Source of the DNA: Bacteroidales bacterium
GTDB lineage: Bacteria > Bacteroidota > Bacteroidia > Bacteroidales > M50B96
Length of the DNA stretch: 64,000 nt
Direction: 5' to 3'
Assembly (NCBI GenBank): GCA_021740905.1
Contig: JAIOYV010000006.1
Span: 62,001-126,000 of the forward strand
Below the pieces are notes generated by a model. The model was not told where the DNA came from and made no database searches. It saw nothing but the letters and a program-made list of their open reading frames with translations. Both the position numbers and the translations under genes were made by a program. Positions 39,733 through 48,512 of the stretch are shown in pieces. Each line of letters opens with the position of its first letter. The stretch's first letter is position 1.

Positions 39733-40311
39733 TTATCGCTTCTTTTTTCTTTCATCTAACCTTGCTTTGGTCATGCGCTCGCGCAAGCCACCTTCTTTTA
39801 CGAAGGCTATTTCTAATTGCTTTATCTGTTGATTAAGTAGATACGTAGTAATTTTTATTAATGTGATCATAGCATTGGCACAAATCTCGGGGCTTTCGTG
39901 CTCAATGGCTTTTTGGAAAGTCTCGTAAGTTGGCTTGGGCACACTGCGGTTAAGTTCGCGGACACGGGCCACCAAGCGATGCCCTTTTTCCCAGATGGGC
40001 AGCTTTTGAGTCCTTAAAAAGTCTTCATAATCGATCAGCAATTCTTCTAAGCTTGCACGGGCTACATTGGTGAGTTTTATTTCGGTTTCTTTGGAAGTGG
40101 CCGATGCCATACTGGCTTCTGCAATGTTTTGTTTGCCACTGCGGGCAGCCTGTACCATTTGCCCCACGGTACGATCGTATTTGTGGAAAAAGCGATTGGT
40201 AAAATACACCGTTCCATCATAAATGATTTCCGCTTTCTGGTAACTGAACAGATTTCGGTAACCCCCGTGCGTGGGAATGAAACCTTCTGTGTTTTTGTTT
40301 ACGTTGCTCAT
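39733..40311 (-). CDS. Four-helix-bundle protein (S23/IVS family)
   Basis: The 192-residue product has the family pattern: LFSYQKAEIIYDGTVYFTNR, VGQMVQAARSGKQNIAEAS, and KLTNVARASLEELLIDYEDF. Helical repeats and a long basic C-terminal tail ending in ERKKKR follow. Relatives are encoded in 23S rRNA intervening sequences and, as Avd, in diversity-generating retroelements; stand-alone copies are frequent in environmental Bacteroidota. No reverse transcriptase or rRNA is nearby. The gene lies between two related repeats (39621-39723 and 40335-40468). Confidence 0.85.
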   Translation of the reverse strand: MSNVNKNTEGFIPTHGGYRNLFSYQKAEIIYDGTVYFTNRFFHKYDRTVGQMVQAARSGKQNIAEASMASATSKETEIKLTNVARASLEELLIDYEDFLRTQKLPIWEKGHRLVARVRELNRSVPKPTYETFQKAIEHESPEICANAMITLIKITTYLLNQQIKQLEIAFVKEGGLRERMTKARLDERKKKR

Positions 40312-40334
40312 TTAAACTTCAAATTCTTTTTCAG

Positions 40335-40468
40335 TTGTCAATTCTCCATTAAATGCCTTTTGCAAGATACATTTATTTCTTGTTTTTTCTTGAAAGTTTT
40401 CTTGTGCATTTTCTTGGGACAATCGCGACTCCTGCGACAGTGTCCTAAGAGTCCCAAAAGTCCCCAAA
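40335..40468 (+). repeat. Flanking repeat, upstream side of the four-helix-bundle gene
   Basis: This is the counterpart of 39621-39723: TTGTCAATTCTC, TAAATGCC, TTTTGCA, TTGGGAC, TCGCGACTCCTGCGAC, then CCTAAGAGTCCCAA and further AAAGTCCCC. An extra ~25 bp of T-rich sequence is present in the middle. It is a direct repeat relative to the other copy. Confidence 0.65.
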
Positions 40469-40493
40469 AAACTCGAATTACCCATGCCACCCC

Positions 40494-43400
40494 CTAAAAA
40501 TAAGCTCGCAACTGCACTCCCCCAATATGAATAATCGGATTGCCTTCCGATTTGCGGCCCGAATAGTTTAGGTTGAGTTGCAGGTTGCCGGCCAGTTTTT
40601 GCTGATATTGAAGCTCCCAGGTTAGGTTGGTGCCAGGGTTTAATCCGCCCAGCATTTCGTAGGCTATGGGTGTGTTGGTGTTTTCTTGGTTGAAGTCGAT
40701 GGCAATCATGTTGAATTTTGCGGTGAGGTTGGACTTCGACAATACTTTATAGCTCAACTCAGGGCCAAATTTATGCTCGCTCGATTTTTCAGGGGCGAGG
40801 CTGTTTTCCTTTTGGGTGAAGCTGTAGTTCAGGGCAAAATTCCAGTCCAGTCTTGCCTGCCAGGTCAGTGTAAGTTCGTTTTTCAGCGATTCGATCTGAT
40901 AATTTTTCGAGGCGAAGACTTCCGAAGAATACTCCTTTGTGCCCAGTTCAAAATTCTCGTTCAGCACAATATCCTGAAACACTTTCCACCGAAAACGTAG
41001 CCCTTGCAGAAAAGTGGTGCGGGTATCAAAACCATTTACCAGAAGTAGTTTATTGGTGGAATTTTGCACCAGGTAATCGGCCCCAAATTTCGATTTCGAG
41101 CGGTTAAAGGAGAAGGTGTTCCGGACGGATGAGTTCACACTTTTCAATCCGGCTTCCGAGGGATTGATCATAAAGGGGTTGGCATTGTCCCAGAAATTGT
41201 CGGGGATATTTTTCCGGTCGGCTCGAAAAACAAACTGGTTGGTGAAATTGCTCAGAAGTTTTTTGATGCCTTCCTTTCCACGCCAAATCCGATCGGGGCG
41301 CAGCATGGTACTAAAGTTTACCTGGTTCGACAGGATTTTCTCGTAACTATTCCCCGGCAGGAAAACCCGGATGTAGTTGGCCGTGTCCTGATAAACCCCT
41401 TGCTCGAACTCGTCCAATTGCTGAACGCCATCACTGTTATAGTCGTTCCAGATGTATGTGCCCTGCCCCGAACTAACCTGTACAAACGAGTACTCCTTTT
41501 TCAGTTCAAGACCAGATCCAATTTCATAAAAAACAGAGTTGCTCATGGCTCCCTTGAACCAATTAAAATTCAGTTCAAAGCGCGAATTAATGTTGTCTTC
41601 TTGTTTTGCAGAAGTAAGACTGGTGTCGATAATTTGAAGCTTGCGGTAATTAAAAATGGTTTTGATGCTCTGCCTGTTTCGCGAGGTGTATTTGTGCATC
41701 ACCTCAAAATCGTGGCCCAGCGTGACTTCTGCCAGCGAATTGTTTTGTGGCAGTAAATCTTTCCGTACCGTATATCCTGTGCGCCACTGATTGCGGCTCG
41801 AATCGGCATTTTCGATAAACGTATTGGCTTGATAAAACGAATAGCTGTTTGCCTTTAAACTATCCGAGCGGCTATCTTTCCATTGGTTGAATTCATTTTC
41901 GCCGCCCACCCCGATTTTGAAATACCGGAAATCCCTGACCAGTTCAGCTTTATTTCTGGAGAACAGGCTTGTGTTGAAATCGTCCTCCGAATTCAATAGG
42001 CTGGAATTTAGCGTCAGTTTGTATTTTTTCTTTTGAAGTTGAATAGCAACCCCATTCCTAAAAGCCCTGTAAAGATTGCCTTTTTGCAGCATTTCGGAGC
42101 TTAGACTCGTGCTTCCGAGATTGTCCTTTTTCAGATCAACCCCAAGGGAAAGCAAATGCTCATCGGCTGCCTGGTTTTTCGATTGTAAATTCCAATCGCG
42201 CGAAAATTCCACCGGACGGAAATTCTCCACGGCATCGAAATATTTGTTCAGCAATTGATACCGGGCTTTTATCTGCCCGGAAGCACCTTCTTTCGCAATA
42301 AATAGTTTCCGGCTGGCCCCCACATTCATCGCCAGTCCCACATTATCTCCGGCATCCTTTTTTGAAAAGGTATTAAGGTCGTTGTTAGATAGGGCCATCT
42401 CAAAATCGACCTTGCTTTTCTTTGAGAAATTATAATCACCCCCAAAAGTCAGGACTTGTTTCTTTTTTGGGGTGACCAACAACACTACCGGCTCATAACT
42501 ACCTTGCGGCTGACCTGAAGCATCGGGTGCTTGCCAGCCAAAAACTTTTCCATTGGCCAGGCTTTGCACCGGCTCGTAATTTCCGTTTCCCTGGCCTACA
42601 AAACTAAATCCCAGCCTATATCGGGCACTATCGGGGTTGGTGGAGTAAACATAAACCGGCGAGTAAAGGAGACCGTTTGCCAAGCTGTCCACTTTTTTAT
42701 ACAGCACGTAAGCCTTGTCGAATTCAACTTCTTCCACATTGGGGCTGATGGCCTGATCCAAACTATCGCCAATATTAGCCAACAACTCTTTTTGCGCATC
42801 GCTTAAATCTTGTTGCAGGGGTTGGTTTTTGCTGTCCTGATTGCTGAAAAACGACACAAACAAACGGCCTTTTTCGTGCCGGTATTCGTTTTCGCTATAG
42901 AGCATAAAACGGGCGTAGTTTTTATCAGAATACTCAAACTCAAAAGTAATACGCTTGTTTTTGGTGATGATTTGGTTTGGTGTAAAGGTAATCTCAGCCT
43001 GGTTGTAGTCGATAGTGTAATCGTTGTCGAGACCCCGCTCCAGAAGCTTCCCATCGATGTACACCTTCTCGCTTCCGGCCAAAACAATAATATAATTTTC
43101 GTTGTTCGCGCCATATAATTTATACGGGCCCTGGTTGCCTTCAATGCCCACAATAAACATCCGGTTGTACTGCCCTTTCGACACGGCCGCTCCAAAAGAT
43201 GTATGCAGGCTTTTTTTCTTTTCTTCTGAAAGATTGAAGCTGGTGCTAAACAAGGCACCCTGCGCTTTTTTCTTTACTCTTAGAAAATTTCCATTGGCTG
43301 AGTTGATCTCGAAATCGCCCACCGTGAGGCTGGTTTTTTCGTTGAACACCTGGATGAACACCTTGTCGAACTCCTGGATTTGTTGGGAAGTGCCATCGGG

Positions 43401-43955
43401 TTGGATGGGGATATTGTCGTCGGTGATGGCTGCCCGGATTTCAAACTCGTTGTTCAGCTTCCCCGACATTTGAAGATTGAGGCTGGAATTCACGATCACA
43501 TCCTGGTTGTTGCCAAAACTGATGCCCCGTGAGATGCTCCCCTGTTTTTGCAACTGGTCGTTTGCAAAATATGAACCCGAGATGGACGGTGAGTTTCCAG
43601 CCACGTATCGGCCGGCTCCAATGTTTTCTGAATTTACCAGACTATTATAATCCTTGTGGAAATAGGGTTTGGTGAAGTTTATAGGAAAAACACGGTATTC
43701 CATTTTCAATATTTTTCCCTTGAAACGATTGTGAGGAAAAAACAGGGATTTCCCAAAATCGAAGGAGAACCATTTCTGATCGATGATTGAATCGCCCAGG
43801 AATACCTTTTCCGAACCGGGGATTATGCTCAGGGTGTCTAAATGAATTGTATCGGAATCGACAGGCATAAGCTTTACACGGAGGTTATTAAAATCCTGGG
43901 AATATGTTGCCAAAACAATCAACAAAAAACTTATGGACAGAAGAGTTTTTCTCAA
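40494..43955 (-). CDS. Very large outer-membrane beta-barrel protein
   Basis: The 1153-residue product has a signal peptide (1-19, ending TYSQ). The segment SISRGISFGNNQDVIVNSSL, then IPIQPDGTSQQIQEFDKVFI and GDFEINSANGNFLRVKK (~138-230), resembles conserved motifs of SprA-like giant T9SS outer-membrane proteins. The C-terminal ~650 residues are alternating amphipathic strands ending in an aromatic residue (LRAYF), as expected for Bam-assembled barrels. It is far smaller than SprA (~2400 residues), so I treat it as a related or analogous outer-membrane protein, not SprA. TACGTTTG (43991-43984, minus) is a -7 match ~30 nt upstream. Confidence 0.72.
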   Translation of the reverse strand: MRKTLLSISFLLIVLATYSQDFNNLRVKLMPVDSDTIHLDTLSIIPGSEKVFLGDSIIDQKWFSFDFGKSLFFPHNRFKGKILKMEYRVFPINFTKPYFHKDYNSLVNSENIGAGRYVAGNSPSISGSYFANDQLQKQGSISRGISFGNNQDVIVNSSLNLQMSGKLNNEFEIRAAITDDNIPIQPDGTSQQIQEFDKVFIQVFNEKTSLTVGDFEINSANGNFLRVKKKAQGALFSTSFNLSEEKKKSLHTSFGAAVSKGQYNRMFIVGIEGNQGPYKLYGANNENYIIVLAGSEKVYIDGKLLERGLDNDYTIDYNQAEITFTPNQIITKNKRITFEFEYSDKNYARFMLYSENEYRHEKGRLFVSFFSNQDSKNQPLQQDLSDAQKELLANIGDSLDQAISPNVEEVEFDKAYVLYKKVDSLANGLLYSPVYVYSTNPDSARYRLGFSFVGQGNGNYEPVQSLANGKVFGWQAPDASGQPQGSYEPVVLLVTPKKKQVLTFGGDYNFSKKSKVDFEMALSNNDLNTFSKKDAGDNVGLAMNVGASRKLFIAKEGASGQIKARYQLLNKYFDAVENFRPVEFSRDWNLQSKNQAADEHLLSLGVDLKKDNLGSTSLSSEMLQKGNLYRAFRNGVAIQLQKKKYKLTLNSSLLNSEDDFNTSLFSRNKAELVRDFRYFKIGVGGENEFNQWKDSRSDSLKANSYSFYQANTFIENADSSRNQWRTGYTVRKDLLPQNNSLAEVTLGHDFEVMHKYTSRNRQSIKTIFNYRKLQIIDTSLTSAKQEDNINSRFELNFNWFKGAMSNSVFYEIGSGLELKKEYSFVQVSSGQGTYIWNDYNSDGVQQLDEFEQGVYQDTANYIRVFLPGNSYEKILSNQVNFSTMLRPDRIWRGKEGIKKLLSNFTNQFVFRADRKNIPDNFWDNANPFMINPSEAGLKSVNSSVRNTFSFNRSKSKFGADYLVQNSTNKLLLVNGFDTRTTFLQGLRFRWKVFQDIVLNENFELGTKEYSSEVFASKNYQIESLKNELTLTWQARLDWNFALNYSFTQKENSLAPEKSSEHKFGPELSYKVLSKSNLTAKFNMIAIDFNQENTNTPIAYEMLGGLNPGTNLTWELQYQQKLAGNLQLNLNYSGRKSEGNPIIHIGGVQLRAYF

Positions 43956-44080
43956 ATCAAATTAATCAATACAAAGTCACTAACAAACGTACAGAATAAT
44001 GGAATAGGTACATAGAGAGAATTGGCGAAATTTTTTCCTTGTCCATTTTCTTCGTAAGTTTAAAGTCTAAATTGAGATTC

Positions 44081-44614
44081 ATGTACGAACCCAAGTCGAT
44101 ATACACCCAACTGGCTCTCGAAGCCATAATTGCCAAGGTAAAAGGGCAACCATTCGAAGCATCCAAGGAGTTGCAAATAGACGAAAACCTGAAAATGAAA
44201 CGGGCTTGCTTTGTGTCCATACACCTGACCAATGGAGATTTACGGGGTTGCATTGGCACCATTAAACCGGTAGAAGAAAACCTGTTCTTTGAAATTATCC
44301 GAAATGCAGAAGCTGCCTGCACCCGCGATTCGCGCTTTGAACCAGTTATTGGGAATGAATTGGATGATCTGGAAATTTCGGTAGATGTCTTGTCATTACC
44401 CGAAGAAATCAGGGATATTTCGGAACTAGATGTAGAAAATTACGGGGTCATAGTTTCCGATGGCCACTACCAGCGTGGTGTGCTATTACCAAACATTCCT
44501 TCGGTAACATCGGTGGAGGAGCAACTTAAGATTGTCAAACGCAAAGCTGGTATTCATCAAAAATCATTAAAAGGATTGAAGATTGAACGATTTACATCGA
44601 CGAGGTACTATTAG
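44081..44614 (+). CDS. amrA: AMMECR1-domain protein (AmmeMemoRadiSam system protein A)
   Basis: 177 residues from ATG at 44081 (MYEPKSIYTQLALEA). A TTG-started extension to 44039 is less likely. The hallmark LRGCIGTI and the EAACTRDSRFEPV segment identify AMMECR1. The fold is conserved from archaea to humans and its biochemical role is unknown. It begins an operon that also contains a radical SAM enzyme and a Memo-family protein, a widely conserved trio, here with an extra lipoprotein gene after the first member. Confidence 0.9.
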   Translation: MYEPKSIYTQLALEAIIAKVKGQPFEASKELQIDENLKMKRACFVSIHLTNGDLRGCIGTIKPVEENLFFEIIRNAEAACTRDSRFEPVIGNELDDLEISVDVLSLPEEIRDISELDVENYGVIVSDGHYQRGVLLPNIPSVTSVEEQLKIVKRKAGIHQKSLKGLKIERFTSTRYY

Positions 44615-44628
44615 GAAATTTCGATATA

Positions 44629-45411
44629 ATGAATAAGATTAAGAACATGATTAATATTATTGCGATTTTTTCAATAATCGCTTGTGCAAATCCACCCAAA
44701 AATAATTGTCTGAAAAATGAACTTGACTCTTTAAGTATTACTAAGAATGATACTTCAATTACTAAAATTTTAGGCACTTCATCCATGGAACAAACAATTA
44801 CCAAGGATTTTTTAGATCTTATAGAATTTATTGATTCATCTGGATTTATTTTTGACACAATTCGTTTTAGAAAGACCTACAGATCATCATATCAATTGCA
44901 ACCAATTCGTTTTGATAAATATTTTCTTTACAAATTAAAATTTGAAGAAACTGTTCCCATTCAAGAATTTGCAAATGGGATAAAGAGAATGGATGAAATT
45001 GATAAAGAATTGTATGATACCTCACACTTTAAAGTTAAAGATGATTGGAAATTGAAATGGGAACCGAAATATGCTCTCCTTGAAAAAGTTGAAAGTGTTT
45101 ATCAATATTTCTATATTGATAAATCGTTTCATTCAAAGAATAGCATCGGGACATTTAATGATGGGCTAATCGAAGAATGGAAATTCCCTGATGCAAACAG
45201 TGCAAGAGAAGCCTCTAATGATCTTGCATTAAAGACAAAAATGATATATGTGAATAGGGGTGCATATATCTGTTATAAGGATAAATATATGTATATTTTT
45301 CATTCAAGATCAGCTGGATTTTATACTCCTTTAAAGAATTTCCTAGAGTATTTTGAAAATATGAATAATGCTACAATTCCTTATAAAAATGAACAAAGAA
45401 GTTCCTTTTAA
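44629..45411 (+). CDS. AT-rich lipoprotein gene inside the AMMECR1-AmrS-Memo operon
   Basis: The 260-residue product has a lipobox (IIACAN, Cys19) and no family I recognise. The mature part is rich in Lys, Asp, Phe and Tyr. A KLKWEPKYALLEKVESV helix near residue 142 and a GAYICYKDKYMYIFHSRS segment near 222 suggest an alpha/beta domain. Its bases are visibly more AT-rich than the genes around it. It is 14 nt after AMMECR1 and directly abuts the radical SAM gene (stop TAA then ATG), so it must be co-transcribed. It is probably a late insertion into the operon. Confidence 0.75.
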   Translation: MNKIKNMINIIAIFSIIACANPPKNNCLKNELDSLSITKNDTSITKILGTSSMEQTITKDFLDLIEFIDSSGFIFDTIRFRKTYRSSYQLQPIRFDKYFLYKLKFEETVPIQEFANGIKRMDEIDKELYDTSHFKVKDDWKLKWEPKYALLEKVESVYQYFYIDKSFHSKNSIGTFNDGLIEEWKFPDANSAREASNDLALKTKMIYVNRGAYICYKDKYMYIFHSRSAGFYTPLKNFLEYFENMNNATIPYKNEQRSSF

Positions 45412-46440
45412 ATGATGATTGAAAAAGAAGCCACATACTACAAAAATCTTGATGATGACAAAGCCCAATGCTTTCTCTGTCCCCATAACTGCATTATCAA
45501 AAATGGCAAAAGTGGGATTTGCCGGGTGCGCACAAATAATGAAGGAAGATTGATTGCTGACACTTTCGGGCAGGTTTCATCAATGGCTTTCGACCCCATT
45601 GAGAAAAAACCTTTGTACCACTTTTTTCCGGGCAGCGAGATATTTTCGGTAGGTTCGGTGGGCTGCAACCTTCATTGTTCGTTTTGCCAGAATTGCGAAA
45701 TATCTCAAACTTCGGTAGCTGATTTTCCTTACCTAAAACAAGCCAGCTTTGAGTCAATTGTTCAGCAAGCACAAAAAAGGTCTGGGAATATTGGAATTGC
45801 CTTCACTTACAACGAACCTACTGTCTGGTTTGAATTTATGCTTGATATTGCGAAACAGGCAAAATTGACCGGGTTGAAAACAGCCATGATCAGCAATGGG
45901 TTTATCAATCTGGAACCTCTGCAGCAGTTGTTGCCATATATCGATGCTTTCAATATCGATCTAAAAGGATTTACTGAAAAGTTCTATGAAAACTACACTT
46001 CATCACATTTGGAGCCGGTGAAAGAAACTCTAAATCTGATAGCCAAAAGCGGAAAGCATTTGGAGATAACGAATCTTTTAATTCCTATTTTAAATGATAA
46101 CCTTTCTGATTTTTCAGATATGCTCGATTGGATCAGGGATGAACTTGGCCGGGATGTACCTCTGCACTTGTCGCGTTATTTTCCGCGCCATAAATTAACC
46201 ATCGACGCGACATCGCCAGAACTGATGCTGGAATACTACGAATATGCCTGTGGAAAACTCAATTTTGTATACCTCGGCAATTTGCATGGCAGACAGGGAA
46301 GTGATACCTATTGCCCAGGCTGTAAAAATACAATCATCACCCGTTCGGGGTACCGGACCGAAATTTCGGGATTGGAGAATAATGGACAATGTTGTTTTTG
46401 CGGGAAACAGGTACTTCCTGAAAAAAACATGAAATTATGA
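45412..46440 (+). CDS. amrS: AmmeMemoRadiSam system radical SAM enzyme
   Basis: The 342-residue product has the radical SAM CxxxCxxC cluster motif C85-N-L-H-C89-S-F-C92. Extra cysteines lie at the N-terminus (CFLCPHNC) and C-terminus (CPGCKNTII and CCFCGKQV) that could bind additional clusters or zinc. Segments AFTYNEPTVWFEFMLD and GLKTAMISNGF fit the family formerly labelled pyruvate-formate-lyase-activating-like. The substrate is unknown. It overlaps the Memo gene by four bases (ATGA), which indicates coupled translation. Confidence 0.92.
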   Translation: MMIEKEATYYKNLDDDKAQCFLCPHNCIIKNGKSGICRVRTNNEGRLIADTFGQVSSMAFDPIEKKPLYHFFPGSEIFSVGSVGCNLHCSFCQNCEISQTSVADFPYLKQASFESIVQQAQKRSGNIGIAFTYNEPTVWFEFMLDIAKQAKLTGLKTAMISNGFINLEPLQQLLPYIDAFNIDLKGFTEKFYENYTSSHLEPVKETLNLIAKSGKHLEITNLLIPILNDNLSDFSDMLDWIRDELGRDVPLHLSRYFPRHKLTIDATSPELMLEYYEYACGKLNFVYLGNLHGRQGSDTYCPGCKNTIITRSGYRTEISGLENNGQCCFCGKQVLPEKNMKL

Positions 46441-47273
46441 AGGATATTAGAAAAGCCCATGTGGCCGGACGTTTTTACCCGGCCCGAAAAGATGAGTTGG
46501 AAAAGCTTATCCACCAGATTTATCAACGCGAAAGAGGAAACATCAGGAGTGAACTGGCCGACAAAAAAATTATCGGTGGAGTTGTGCCTCATGCGGGTTA
46601 TATTTTCTCCGCACCTCAGGCTGTTCACTTTTTTAAGATTGTGAGCTTGTCGAAGGTAAAGTATGATACTATTGTCATTGTCAACCCATCGCATACCGGC
46701 TATGGCGAGGATATTTCGCTTTGTGGCCACACTGCCTGGGACACGCCCTTTGGCCCCGTAGAAGTTGACACCGAATTTGCCGGACAAACCGGGCTTAAAA
46801 CTTCGGCACTTGCCCACCAACAGGAACATTCCGGCGAGGTGATGTTGCCATTGCTCAAATATTTTCTCGATTACGATTTTAAAATTGTCCCCATTACCCT
46901 TCGGATACAGACCCCCGAAAAGGCCAGACAAATTGCACAGGCCATTCACAAAGCACAAAGTTTCAGCAATAAAAAAATCCTGGTGATTGCGTCCTCCGAT
47001 TTTTCACACTACGTAAGCCCCGAGTACGGCGCAAGACAGGATGATTATGTCATCAATGAAATTCTGAACATGAATACCGACAAAATTTATCAGCAGGTTC
47101 AGAAATACGATGTTTCCTGTTGTGGTTATGGGCCAATCATGTCGCTGGTCGAATTTGCGAAATTGAGCCATCCTTCACCCCAAATTGAAATATTGGCACG
47201 GGGACACTCGGGGCAGGTCATGCCATCGGACGAGGTGGTGCATTATGTTTCGATGTTGGCCTATGGAGAATAA
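46437..47273 (+). CDS. amrB: Memo-family protein (AmmeMemoRadiSam system protein B)
   Basis: The 278-residue product starts MKDIRKAHVAGRFYPAR. Memo proteins share the LigB dioxygenase fold. The metal-site residues are recognisable: His52 in VPHAGYIFS, His86 in NPSHTGYG, and Cys in DVSCCGYGP near the C-terminus. Human Memo1 binds copper or iron, while the bacterial activity is not known. It is the last gene of the operon; the convergent Rpn-like gene ends 16 nt away with no obvious terminator between. Confidence 0.92.
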   Translation: MKDIRKAHVAGRFYPARKDELEKLIHQIYQRERGNIRSELADKKIIGGVVPHAGYIFSAPQAVHFFKIVSLSKVKYDTIVIVNPSHTGYGEDISLCGHTAWDTPFGPVEVDTEFAGQTGLKTSALAHQQEHSGEVMLPLLKYFLDYDFKIVPITLRIQTPEKARQIAQAIHKAQSFSNKKILVIASSDFSHYVSPEYGARQDDYVINEILNMNTDKIYQQVQKYDVSCCGYGPIMSLVEFAKLSHPSPQIEILARGHSGQVMPSDEVVHYVSMLAYGE

Positions 47274-47289
47274 TTCTTGGAATATATGA

Positions 47290-48297
47290 TTATCCTTTCA
47301 CTTCCTGGTCTTTTCGGAGTTTATTAATCTGTTCATCGCTCAGCCCTGTCATCGTTTTTATGGTTTTGTTGTCGAACCCAGCCTTTATTCCGTTTACAGC
47401 AGAGGTTAATTTTTCTTGATTTACCCCCACATCAATGCCTTGCTCAATGCCTTGCTCAATGCCTTCTTCAATAAATGCCTTTTGAAAACGTTTTACCTGT
47501 TCTGAAAACTTCTCGAAATCCTTGATATACTCCCAATCTGCCTGTTTGAAAGATTCGGTTTTTATGCGCTTGATGATCTCGACAAAAACATCGTCTTTCA
47601 AATATTCGTCGAACCAGCCTTTTTCGTTCAGTTTGTTTTTGGTTTTGTGCGCAAGCTCGAACCAAGGCAGGTATTTGCTGTATTTTTTGTTCTTTACGAT
47701 GTTCGGCTGGAAAGCATAAATCAACTTGTTTTGCTGAAGGAAATCGAGTTTTTTGGTCCGATTGGTAATGGTCTCGAAGCATTTCTCGCGCTGGGCAAGC
47801 AATTCAAGGATGTTTTCTTCCTTCCAAATATTTTTATTTTTGATGAAATCGTTCACCGTTTCGCTGGTCATTGTATACGACACAAAATCGTCAGTGAAAT
47901 TCAGGTTGTCGTCCGCCAACCAAATCAGTGTTATTACCGGGATTAGGTTATTATAATCCTTGATGTCGCGTTTTTTGTTGCCGTCAAGGTCGATGCTTTT
48001 ATCAGGCATCCCTTCCAATTGCAGCACCGTGTTCATCGAATGGTACATATAGAACCGTTTCACGATATCGGTCTTGAACCATTGCTGCATGTCGATGATG
48101 ATATAATTGTTGTTCACCTTGCACCGAAAATCAAATTCAACGGCAGTGGCATTGTCGGTTATTTTATGGCGGGTCGGCAGCACCTCCATTTCATCGATGG
48201 TAAAGTCGAAAAAGTCTTCAAGAAAGCGTTTGGCTATCCTCGTATCCGAGAACACCTTCTTGAAATATCTGTCGTAGTTTAATGGAGCTAAATACAT
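47290..48297 (-). CDS. Rpn-family recombination-promoting nuclease/putative transposase
   Basis: 335 residues from ATG at 48297 (MYLAPLNYDRYFKKVF); a TTG at 48324 would add nine. The N-terminal PD-(D/E)XK core has VEFDFRC and IIIDMQQ, where most relatives have IEMQ. The C-terminus has short in-frame repeats (EEGIEQGIEQGID), encoded by 12-bp DNA repeats around 47431-47470. Such repeats vary in copy number among Rpn proteins. Rpn proteins of E. coli are DNA endonucleases linked to recA-independent recombination; the native role is uncertain. Confidence 0.88.
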   Translation of the reverse strand: MYLAPLNYDRYFKKVFSDTRIAKRFLEDFFDFTIDEMEVLPTRHKITDNATAVEFDFRCKVNNNYIIIDMQQWFKTDIVKRFYMYHSMNTVLQLEGMPDKSIDLDGNKKRDIKDYNNLIPVITLIWLADDNLNFTDDFVSYTMTSETVNDFIKNKNIWKEENILELLAQREKCFETITNRTKKLDFLQQNKLIYAFQPNIVKNKKYSKYLPWFELAHKTKNKLNEKGWFDEYLKDDVFVEIIKRIKTESFKQADWEYIKDFEKFSEQVKRFQKAFIEEGIEQGIEQGIDVGVNQEKLTSAVNGIKAGFDNKTIKTMTGLSDEQINKLRKDQEVKG

Positions 48298-48512
48298 TAC
48301 TTGCCTATTTAGATTTGTTGACAAAAATAATCAATCCTGACATTAATCACAATTAAAAGACCAGCAATTCATTACCTATATTTGTCGGCCAAAGCTTTAG
48401 CGTAGGTGAACTTCTCACAAACAAACAGACTTTTGTCAATTATGCTCAATATTTCAGGCCAGCTACGCTAATTTCAATCCCAAACCCTTACTTTTGCAAA
48501 AAAATTATTTTG

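Noticed and set aside
39733-40311. Avd component of a diversity-generating retroelement
   Set aside because: No reverse transcriptase, template repeat or variable-repeat target gene lies within reach; the protein also has a long basic tail unlike Avd.
40494-43955. Calling the large barrel SprA
   Set aside because: It shares several motifs but is less than half the length of SprA, so only a distant or partial relationship is claimed.
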